Shown in pieces: positions 56,901 to 62,878 of a stretch of 64,000 bases of DNA. Below the pieces are notes generated by a model that worked only from the letters and a program-made list of their open reading frames with translations, had not been told where the DNA came from and ran no database searches. Each line of letters starts with the position of its first letter. The stretch's first letter is position 1. The position numbers and the translations under genes were made by a program. The stretch is taken from the NCBI RefSeq assembly GCF_011250635.1, contig NZ_JAANNP010000002.1:526129-590128 (forward strand). Reading direction: 5' to 3'. Origin of the DNA: Motilibacter deserti. Its GTDB lineage: Bacteria; Actinomycetota; Actinomycetes; Motilibacterales; Motilibacteraceae.

Positions 56901-59900
56901 CGACCCGGCCAACAACGGCGTGTGGGACGTCTCGAAGGGCCTGCTGCAGGGCCTCTACATCGACGACCGCGACCAGCAGGGCAACGACGTCCCCGAGGTC
57001 CGCTTCCGCGCGGAGTTGACAGCCGGCGCATCGGTCGGGGTGCCCGGCCTGTCGGTCGGCGCCGAGGGTGGGGTCGAGGGCAACGTCGACATCAACCTGC
57101 GCGACGAGGACGGCAAGGTCCGCTTCGAGGACATCGGCCGCCAGTTCAAGGTCAACAGGAACCCGGTCTGCATGTTCAACGCCTCCGCGCACATCGGCGC
57201 GTTCATCCGGGCCGTCGTGGACAGCCCGCTCGGCGACGTCGAGTACCCGATAGCCAGCGCCACCATTCTGGACGAGCCCGACCTGACCGAGTGGTGCAAC
57301 ACCCCGCAGGACGCAGGAGAGCCCAAGACGGCCAAGCGGTACGCCGACGGCACGCTCGTGCTCAACGCGACCGCCGCGCCGGACACGTTCCTCATCAACC
57401 AGGTCGCGCCACACGTCGTCTCGATCAGCGCGCTCGGCGTGCAGGAGCGGTTCGAGGGCGTCAACCGGGTCTTCGGCACGATGGGCGGCGGCGCCGACCG
57501 CGTCGAGGTCCACGGCAAGGAGCACGGCCGGCTCGACGTGGTCCTCTGCGGCGGCCTGCAGGCTGACCAGCTGCACGCCGACACGGGTGAGACGGGGCTC
57601 TACGGCGACAGCGGTCCCGGCATCACCATCGTCGAGGACGGCCAGCAGAAGCCGGTGCCCTGCGATCCCGGCGGCTCGGGCGGCCGTGACGACCTGCGGT
57701 CCGGGGCGTACGCCGACGTCCTCGAGGGCGGCCCGGGCGACGACGCTTTCGACGCCGGCGACGGCAAGGACGTGCTCAAGGGCGGCGCCGGCAACGACAG
57801 CCTGCGCGGCGGGCTGGGCGACGACGACGTGCAGGGCGGCGGCGACCAGGACACCACCGACTACAGCGACCACACCGACGCGGTGACCGTCACCCTGCCC
57901 GGGCCGAGCGGGTCGGCCGGGGAGAAGGACTCGGCCGACGGGGTGGAGACCGTCATCGGCAGCGCGGGCAACGACACCATCGTCGCGCCGAACGACCGCA
58001 CGGTCCGCATCGACGGCGGCCCGGGCGACGACACGCTGCGCGGTGGCGACTCGACCGACCTGCTCATGGGCAGCAGCGGCAACGACACGATGTCCGGCGG
58101 CGGTGGCGGCAACCAGATCGCCGGTGGGCTCGGGGACGACCGCTGGGTCGACGGCCCCGGCTGGGACTCGTTCTTCGGCCAGGAGGGCGTCGACACCGCG
58201 GACTACAGCGCCGCGAGCGGCCCGGTGGTGGTCCGGCTGGACCAGCTGCCGAACGACGGGGTCGTCGGCGGCCAGCCGGACAACGTCTTCGACGCCGACA
58301 CCGTGCTCGGCGGGGCGTACGACGACGTGCTCCGCGGCAGCAAGGCCGACGAGACGTTGCGCGGCAACGGCGGCAAGGACCTGGTGGAGGGCGGCCCGGG
58401 CCGGGACGCGCTCTTCGGTGGCGACGGGCCGGACACCGTGCACGGTGACGCCGGCCAGGACACCCTCGACGGCGAGGCCGGGGACGACACGGTCGACGGC
58501 GGCTCGGGCTCGGACGACCTGCGCGGCGGCGCCGGCTACGACACGGTCGACTATGCCGACCGCACCGAGTCGCTCAAGGTCAGCAAGGACGACGTCATCG
58601 GCGACGGCAGCTACCCCTACGACTGGAGCGCCGGCGGCCAGGCCCAGCTCGACAACGTCCGCACGGACCTCGAGCACATCGTCACCGGCAGCGCCCGGGA
58701 CGACGTGTGGGGCTGGAACGGCCCCGACGTCATCGAGGCCCGCGAGGGCGGCGACAACGTCTTCGGCATGGGCGGCACGGACCGGCTCGACGGCGGGCCG
58801 GGCAACGACAACGTCTACGACGTCGACTACGGCGGCGGCATCCTCACCGACGGCGTGTCCGACGAGATCCTCGGCGGCGACGGCAACGACTACCTCGTGG
58901 CCCAGGGCGGCGACGACCGCACCGACGGCGGCGCGGGCGACGACGAGGTCTGGGGCTCGCCGCAGAAGGACACGATCCTCGGCGGGCCGGGACGCGACAC
59001 GGTCAACGGGCGCGACGGGGACGACCGCATCGAGGTCCAGGACGGCGGCAGCTGGGTCGACGCCGGCCGCGGCGACGACACCGTCATCGGCAGTGCGCAG
59101 GACGACTGGGTCTACGGCGGCCTCGGCGCGGACCGGGTCGAGACGTTCGAGGGCAACGACACGGTGTACGGCTACAGCGAGCAGAACCCCGCCGCCGACG
59201 GTGCGAACATCATCAGCACCGGCCCCGGCGTCGACGCGGTGATCGGCGGCGACGCGGTCGACACGATCGACACCGGCGACGGCGAGGACCAGGTCAACTC
59301 CGGCGGCGGAGGCAACGACGTCGTCGTCACCGGCCCCGGCAAGGACTCGGCCAACGGGGGCGCGGGCAACGACACGATCGACACCGGCGAGGGCGACGAC
59401 GCCGTCCGCGGCGACGAGGGCGACGACACCCTGCGCGGCGGCGACGGCCGCGACACCATGACCGGCGGCGACGGCAACGACACCCTCGGAGGCGGTGCCG
59501 GCAACGACGCCATGGACGGCGGCCAGGGCGACGACACGCTCGACGGCGGCACGGGCGCCGACATCTTCGGCGGCGACGCCGGCTTCGACACGGTCACCTA
59601 CGCCGGGCGCACCACCTCCGTGGTCGTCAACTACGACGGCAACGCCAATGACGGCGACGAGTCCGACCGGCACGCCACCGACCCGACGTCGAGCCAGCGC
59701 GACTGGCTGACCGACTCGGTCGAGCGCGTCGTCGGCGGCACCGGCGACGACACGCTGACGGTGGACTACGCGAAGCAGACCCCGACCACGCTCGAGGGCG
59801 GCCCGGGGAAGGACACGCTGCAGGTCAAGGCCGCGACGGCGCGGGGCACGGTGACGCTGCTCGGCGGCGACGGGGACGACGCGCTGACCGGTGGGGCGGG

Positions 59901-60696
59901 CGCTGACGTGCTCGACGGCGGGCCGGGCACGGACGTGGAGAAGTCCGGTTCGGGTGACGACTGGTTCGTGCAAGGGGCTTCGCCCAACGGCGCGGACGAC
60001 CTCGCCGGTGGGGACGGTGCCGACACCGTCGACTACTCCGGGCGGCTCGTGGGCTCGGTGGCCGTCACGCTCGACGAGGTGGCGAACGACGGTGCCGCGG
60101 GGGAGGGGGACAACGTCCGCTCGGACGTCGAGTCCTCGGTGCTCGGCGGGGTGGCGCCGCCGCCCCCGCCGCCCGTGGACCCAGAGCCGACGCCGACGGT
60201 GCCGGCCCCGCAGCCGACCCAGCCGCAGCCGCAGCCGACACAGTCCGCGCCGGCACCGACCCAGCCGCCGGCACCCGCACAGCCGGCGCCGCAGCCGTCG
60301 CAGACCACCGCGCCCCAGCCCGCGCCGACGCAGACGGCCGTGCCGCAGCCCGCGCCGTTGAAGGTGTCGGTGAAGGCGGCCTCGGTCGCGGAGGGCAAGC
60401 CCGGCCAGAAGGCGAAGCTGACGTTCGTGGTCTCGCTGTCGGCTCCGGCCAAGGGCACGGTGACGGTGAAGTGGGCGGCGTCCGGGGTGACGGCGAAGGC
60501 CGGCAAGGACTTCGCGAAGGCGTCCGGGACGGTGACGTTCAGGAAGGGCCAGAAGTCCGCGACGGTGACGGTGCTCGTCCTCGGTGACCGCGTCAAGGAG
60601 AAGAACGAGACGTTGAAGGTCACGTTGACGAAGGCGTCGGGGGCCGCGCTCGGGGTGAGGACCGCGACGGGCACGATCCGCAACGACGACCGGTAG
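50938..60696 (+). CDS. Giant secreted RTX/Calx-beta protein 2 with SGNH hydrolase domain (3252 residues)
   Basis: GTG 50938 is chosen because AGGAG lies 6 nt upstream and a signal peptide follows (TWAYLLVAVLATLGLAGAV). Order: signal peptide (about 1-40); PKD-like domain (about 80-150); SGNH hydrolase domain (about 155-480) with block I GDSVASGEG (nucleophile Ser163), GANN (about 273-276) and FHPNAEGH (His451); the same core as giant protein 1 (about 556-2240) with DPDKNGVIDASEL and DRSGDGVVTLAEL loops; RTX array (about 2245-3018); Pro/Gln linker; Calx-beta domain (about 3142-3252). The SGNH region is an esterase or acyl-hydrolase type; the catalytic Asp is not at the usual position three residues before the His, so a Ser-His arrangement or another acid is possible. 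It is a tandem paralog of the preceding gene. Confidence 0.9.
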   Translation: MTGRLPGVHRAPRTPAPRTWAYLLVAVLATLGLAGAVRAGAAPGSSDMSFSWAMADRIGQDADGDGRVDYDTSPGYLNPTSWKATFDACAAPAVKDRGAGTQVVWTVKGGPLDRTVATGCKTEQQFPSLGSYAVTATIAGDPGATTAQTVTLKDVFLVSVGDSVASGEGNPDTVGPAPIGPFPFYGPVWQDRQCHRSALAGPAQAAIRLEKRDPHSSVTFLHLACSGATIETGVLGPYEGIEPKLGPVKPAQLDEAVRLASGRKIDGLMMSIGANNLGFAPIVKSCLALAHCHTATVPVPDNAQHIYDTGLPKLAPAYAQLDARIDQLAAAGKVDKVFLSQYFDVAQYDDGSICSGLTDAERAANKKPDGSVSDGFSQDEHQWATSTVVPGLNNAVKAAADKADDNGGPAWTLVDGIAAKFAKHGYCAKDRWIRQLFESFAYQHDQNGAFHPNAEGHLYGYGARIEEVAAPVLGIAGTPAPFGADPAVDATAEGVSGIIATLDELNAFEQIANLIPVADRENLNAFYQDLFTWMAWAQQKIEQFSAQAGSTITALDAFLDDLNGDGNSADDIPGLPGGVKVDVDVDIQPHVPSTEYDVKLKLDVARDGKSDFEYESDGLELDGVKALTSAIRWVSDLDARVRPAKKDKDKDWLTIPAEKDFGTVKLKHDGTLDSTSTPLKLNVGLLSASATGKVKADIAVGAKFKDPDKNGVIDASELGLGLFSVSCTSGGADIALDVKAGLKGLEGKVGKVTLTDKNLCDGFKAPDFQLAELGDFENVTVADFVNGLAQLTTALSAAQQSGDLDLPFVKEGLSAVVSLNERLVKFFVDNGLTDPADPMATITIDPTKQPDFATLDKIVPKLVAALGLPSSDALNVRWEGGRLLLDVKLASDPAAKPDAGTLDFGDTLKSAGLLSLTGSAKATVDPAYALDLTLGADLRPGLALDQRFFVKAGTGPELTLDGAVTADVDLTGKASLLAVTVRDTANGAVPLLQRKDPAKPMVAIDLVDRSGDGVVTLAELGAAVATSQSPVSIAFNATLPATVLDVVGSLAGTPLATGKVTVSWPQVPDTSGSGAFKLTADAAFTNTLLPFAYDPDDPTAIVGQVLTAARETVVRLRTALADDPSAAANLPLVGRSVADLDPLLAKLVTALDDIIAVNDALTLEQAEQLLEKALAQGLGVTGTAPDLVKLGYEPATADKQAALLVSLKLGACTTDRSAGRDGCTVTPAPFDVPLNLRLGKTASSPGLAGLGAAGSVRISYDARAMLDFGIELPRVTLGSTASTPPGAGGAKPRLFVVDTSRLDLGLGAKVSGTFDATLGAVTVKLGKAGKPAQAAVAARFVLAKQSPTRQRLTNLKTFFESLLPAPGTGNVHEPDAALQATCTGAPAGVDACAVLPVTLQSTELGDVTFHAPDLLEPDGWAYDIEAVKNSLSSPAVQFSLLIDGLRLVAQKLQAALEAMPAGSKIPLLGADPTAGAEVLERFDQEVLGRAQTLVTQVQEATSIPAIEQRTRDLLGSIPILLDTNKDGVRDGRDVTVTLLCRKGSGVGSCDAAQPVGDLQSFEVKLPVGGTIVDAKSAFDIGFPGLRLASEAEVTGKVSWQLDLAFGVDRTNGFYVPTNTQQAELQVTASAALPNSTSGNDMEATLAFLPIAVEDLNVGDDITLELGVDLKSSAPGGILTLQQLGSLDLQPSIDAQAKIELGLATYLRAGQTSSLPKVKADLRVGGKLSWTGAAGSKPEPQFTVKFDNVRFDIGSIVTDFLRPVARDLRTFISPIEPTLDAIEKPIPGVSEAARWAGKPAPRWIDLMRAVDSANTQGGRSSGLQLIDRMLLLKNLAQALDQPAGQNGELLLGSFELDTSAAAGPVPADQLDSLLKNPTYATGTGGTKKVLERLPGLTAKKELSDAQTKGGFTFPAFDDPKLLFGMLIGKDVPLVYYDAGKLGIERSFQFSYPIGPFTLYIGGSAGIDGHFAAGYDTYGFRKAFQVLFDDDPANNGVWDVSKGLLQGLYIDDRDQQGNDVPEVRFRAELTAGASVGVPGLSVGAEGGVEGNVDINLRDEDGKVRFEDIGRQFKVNRNPVCMFNASAHIGAFIRAVVDSPLGDVEYPIASATILDEPDLTEWCNTPQDAGEPKTAKRYADGTLVLNATAAPDTFLINQVAPHVVSISALGVQERFEGVNRVFGTMGGGADRVEVHGKEHGRLDVVLCGGLQADQLHADTGETGLYGDSGPGITIVEDGQQKPVPCDPGGSGGRDDLRSGAYADVLEGGPGDDAFDAGDGKDVLKGGAGNDSLRGGLGDDDVQGGGDQDTTDYSDHTDAVTVTLPGPSGSAGEKDSADGVETVIGSAGNDTIVAPNDRTVRIDGGPGDDTLRGGDSTDLLMGSSGNDTMSGGGGGNQIAGGLGDDRWVDGPGWDSFFGQEGVDTADYSAASGPVVVRLDQLPNDGVVGGQPDNVFDADTVLGGAYDDVLRGSKADETLRGNGGKDLVEGGPGRDALFGGDGPDTVHGDAGQDTLDGEAGDDTVDGGSGSDDLRGGAGYDTVDYADRTESLKVSKDDVIGDGSYPYDWSAGGQAQLDNVRTDLEHIVTGSARDDVWGWNGPDVIEAREGGDNVFGMGGTDRLDGGPGNDNVYDVDYGGGILTDGVSDEILGGDGNDYLVAQGGDDRTDGGAGDDEVWGSPQKDTILGGPGRDTVNGRDGDDRIEVQDGGSWVDAGRGDDTVIGSAQDDWVYGGLGADRVETFEGNDTVYGYSEQNPAADGANIISTGPGVDAVIGGDAVDTIDTGDGEDQVNSGGGGNDVVVTGPGKDSANGGAGNDTIDTGEGDDAVRGDEGDDTLRGGDGRDTMTGGDGNDTLGGGAGNDAMDGGQGDDTLDGGTGADIFGGDAGFDTVTYAGRTTSVVVNYDGNANDGDESDRHATDPTSSQRDWLTDSVERVVGGTGDDTLTVDYAKQTPTTLEGGPGKDTLQVKAATARGTVTLLGGDGDDALTGGAGADVLDGGPGTDVEKSGSGDDWFVQGASPNGADDLAGGDGADTVDYSGRLVGSVAVTLDEVANDGAAGEGDNVRSDVESSVLGGVAPPPPPPVDPEPTPTVPAPQPTQPQPQPTQSAPAPTQPPAPAQPAPQPSQTTAPQPAPTQTAVPQPAPLKVSVKAASVAEGKPGQKAKLTFVVSLSAPAKGTVTVKWAASGVTAKAGKDFAKASGTVTFRKGQKSATVTVLVLGDRVKEKNETLKVTLTKASGAALGVRTATGTIRNDDR
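57660..59990 (+). repeat. RTX-type calcium-binding repeat array in giant protein 2
   Basis: GGxGxDxLx units (GGPGDDAFDAG, GGAGNDSLRGG, GGDGNDTLGGG) in the same order and with the same non-RTX inserts as in giant protein 1, showing descent from a common array. Confidence 0.9.
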
Positions 60697-60716
60697 GGCG
60701 TACCCGAAACGAATGC

Positions 60717-60750
60717 GGGTGCCAGGGCCGCGTGGACGGCCCTGGCACCC
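60717..60750. terminator. Terminator between giant gene 2 and the alpha/beta hydrolase gene
   Basis: GGGTGCCAGGGCC, 8-nt loop, GGCCCTGGCACCC: a perfect 13-bp stem between convergent genes, usable in both directions. Confidence 0.85.
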
Positions 60751-60763
60751 GGACGTGCGGGGG

Positions 60764-61582
60764 TCAGTCCCCGGCGGCCTCGCGGATGAGCGCGACGACG
60801 TCCGCGGGGCGGCTCATCATCGGCACGTGCGAGGTGTCGACCTCGACCGTGCGTGCCCCGGCGCGCGTCGCCATGAAGCGCTCGGACACGGGCGGGATCA
60901 CGTGGTCCTGCTTGGCGACCATGTACCACGACGGGATCGTCTTCCAGGCGGGCACGCCCGACGCCTCACCGAACGTCGCGAGGGCCGCGGGCCGTTGTGC
61001 CGCGGCCATGACGGCGGTCTCACGCGGGTTGAGGTCGCCGGCGAACACCTCGTGGAAGTCGGCCGGCTTGATGGAGCCCTCGAGGCTGGCGGCGCCCGGC
61101 CCCGGCCCGGGCCAGCCGCGCAGGTCGACGTGGTCGAGCAGGTGCGTGTTGCCGCCGGCCAGGGTGCTGGCCGTCTCGACGTTCTCGCCCTGGTCGAGGG
61201 CGAAGGCCGCGATGTAGACCAGCGCCTTCACGTTCGGGTTGCCGGTGGCCGCGTTGGTGATGACGGCGCCGCCGTAGGAGTGCCCCACGAGCACGATCGG
61301 CCCGGGGATCTGCTCGATGACCGAGCGGACGTACGCGCTGTCCCCGACCAGGCTGCGCAGCGGGTTCGCCGGCGCCACCGCGGTGTAGCCCCGGCGCTGC
61401 AGGCGCTCGATCACCTCGTTCCATCCGGAGGCGTCGGCGAAGGCGCCGTGGACGAGGACCACGGTGGGCTTGGGGGCGTCCTTGGAGGCGGCGGAGCTGA
61501 CGGGGGAGTTCAGGGTGGCGAGCAATGCCGCGGCGGCGAAGAGCCCGGCGGCACGGCGCAATGTCCGGCGTTGTAGTCGCAT
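60764..61582 (-). CDS. Secreted alpha/beta hydrolase
   Basis: Encodes 272 residues from the ATG at 61580-61582, with AGGAGG 5 nt upstream. The signal peptide is about residues 1-32 (RAAGLFAAAALLATL, cleavage near SSAAS). The hydrolase core shows the oxyanion segment VVLVHGAFADASGW, the nucleophile elbow GHSYGG, and the catalytic His in DTSHVPMMSRP. The acid is probably the Asp of VAKQDHVIPP. The fold matches the small EstA/MhpC-like hydrolases annotated only by fold; substrate unknown. It is divergent from an AraC regulator, with tandem direct repeats between. Confidence 0.9.
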   Translation of the reverse strand: MRLQRRTLRRAAGLFAAAALLATLNSPVSSAASKDAPKPTVVLVHGAFADASGWNEVIERLQRRGYTAVAPANPLRSLVGDSAYVRSVIEQIPGPIVLVGHSYGGAVITNAATGNPNVKALVYIAAFALDQGENVETASTLAGGNTHLLDHVDLRGWPGPGPGAASLEGSIKPADFHEVFAGDLNPRETAVMAAAQRPAALATFGEASGVPAWKTIPSWYMVAKQDHVIPPVSERFMATRAGARTVEVDTSHVPMMSRPADVVALIREAAGD

Positions 61583-61702
61583 GCGGTCCTCCTGCTGGTG
61601 CTCGAGTGGAATGGCGGAAGCGGGCCGGCCTCGCGCTGCGCCGTCGGAACGCTTTTCGGCCGGCTGGCCGCCAAACTAGGAGCGGGCATTCGGCGGTGTC
61701 CC

Positions 61703-61736
61703 GGCTGTGCGTGCACAGCCATCGGCTGGGCGTGCA
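61703..61736. promoter_or_regulatory. AraC-type direct repeat with overlapping palindrome
   Basis: GGCTGTGCGTGCA (61703-61715) and GGCTGGGCGTGCA (61724-61736), 12 of 13 identical at a 21-bp period. The first copy overlaps the palindrome GGCTGTGC-GT-GCACAGCC. It lies in the 229-bp divergent gap. Confidence 0.6.
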
Positions 61737-61811
61737 GCGTGATCTTCCGCAGCCGCCCGGTGACGCGATAGCGTCCGGGGACGACGGCCGGGTCGGCTCG
61801 GGGGTGCTCCC

Positions 61812-62777
61812 ATGGCGTTGCTGCTCGACACCGCGGCGATCCCCGGTCCGCGGGCGCGGTTGGACGCGTTCCACGGCGCGTGCGAGGCCGCGGACGTCCC
61901 GTGGCACGTGGTGCACGAGAGCCCGCAGGAGGGGCTGCGCTCGAGGATCGAGTACTGGCAGGTGGGCGGGCTCACCCTGCTCACGGAGTCCAGCGGGGGC
62001 ATCTCGTGCCGGCGGACGGCCCGCGAGCTGCGCGTCGCTCCGCGCGAGGTCCTGGTGCTGAGCGTGCAGCAGGGGGCCGAGTGGGCGGCCGAGACGCAGG
62101 GGACGACCCGCACGTCGCTGACCAGCGAGCTGTTCCTCAAGGACCTGACGACGACGTCGAGCTACGTGCGCCGCGGTGCGGGCTCGGCGCATTTCCTCTT
62201 CGTGGACCACGCCCAGCTCGGGCTGCCGGCCGAGGACGTACGCCGCGCCGTCCGCCGCCTCGAGTCCAGCCCGCTGGTCGACCTGCTGCGCGACCACCTG
62301 GCGGGGCTGGTCGCCGCGGCCCGCGTGGTGGCGCCCGGCCCGGCTACGGCCGCCCTGGCGGCGGCCACCACGGAGCTGCTGCGCGCGCTGGTGATGACGG
62401 CGGCGGACGAGGACGGCGCGCCGCGGGCGTACGCGCTGGCAGAGACGCTGCTGCCGCGGGTCCGGCTCTACATCGCCCGCCACCTGCAGGACCCGGGCCT
62501 CACGCCGGCGCGGATAGCGGCCGCGCACGCGGTGTCGCTACGCCAGCTCTACAACGTCTGGTCCGAGAGCGGGGAGCCGACGCTCGCGCAGTTCATCCTC
62601 GCCGAGCGGCTGGCCGGGGCGCGGGCCGAGCTGGCGTCGCCGGCGGCGCAGGGCCGGACCGTGGCGTCGGTGGCGTCGGGCTGGGGGTTCGTGGACGCGA
62701 CGCACTTCGGGCGGCGGTTCCGGCAGGCGTACGGCGTGAGCCCGGGGGAGTGGCGGCGGCAGGCGCTGGCGGCCTGA
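61812..62777 (+). CDS. AraC-family transcriptional regulator
   Basis: Encodes 321 residues (MALLLDTAAIPGPRARLDAF). The N-terminal 190 residues resemble the AraC-binding-like cupin region (RELRVAPREVLVLSVQQG; a FLFVDHAQLGLP segment precedes a helical linker). The C-terminal DNA-binding domain has two helix-turn-helix motifs (LTPARIAAAHAVSLRQLYNVW and TVASVASGWGFVDATHFGRRFRQAYG, in parts) ending PGEWRRQ. It is divergent from the alpha/beta hydrolase, its likely target. The ligand is unknown. Confidence 0.93.
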   Translation: MALLLDTAAIPGPRARLDAFHGACEAADVPWHVVHESPQEGLRSRIEYWQVGGLTLLTESSGGISCRRTARELRVAPREVLVLSVQQGAEWAAETQGTTRTSLTSELFLKDLTTTSSYVRRGAGSAHFLFVDHAQLGLPAEDVRRAVRRLESSPLVDLLRDHLAGLVAAARVVAPGPATAALAAATTELLRALVMTAADEDGAPRAYALAETLLPRVRLYIARHLQDPGLTPARIAAAHAVSLRQLYNVWSESGEPTLAQFILAERLAGARAELASPAAQGRTVASVASGWGFVDATHFGRRFRQAYGVSPGEWRRQALAA

Positions 62778-62784
62778 CCTCGTC

Positions 62785-62835
62785 TTGTCCACAGGCAGTG
62801 CGCTGGGGCTGCGTGCGGCACGCGGGTTGTCCCCA
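62785..62835 (+). other. DnaA-box-like motif pair upstream of dinG
   Basis: TTGTCCACA at 62785-62793 is a perfect actinobacterial DnaA box; TTGTCCCCA at 62827-62835 differs by one base. The 42-bp spacing closely matches the 41-bp pair at 29125/29166. Confidence 0.5.
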
Positions 62836-62878
62836 GCCTCCCCCGGAGACCGCGCCCGGGCGCTTAACCTCGTACGTC

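Noticed and set aside
52000-59973. 2,657-codon minus-strand frame opposite giant gene 2
   Set aside because: It is a mirror of the RTX and core coding region, with a repetitive Val/Ala/Asp/Arg translation. No start signals or families are seen.
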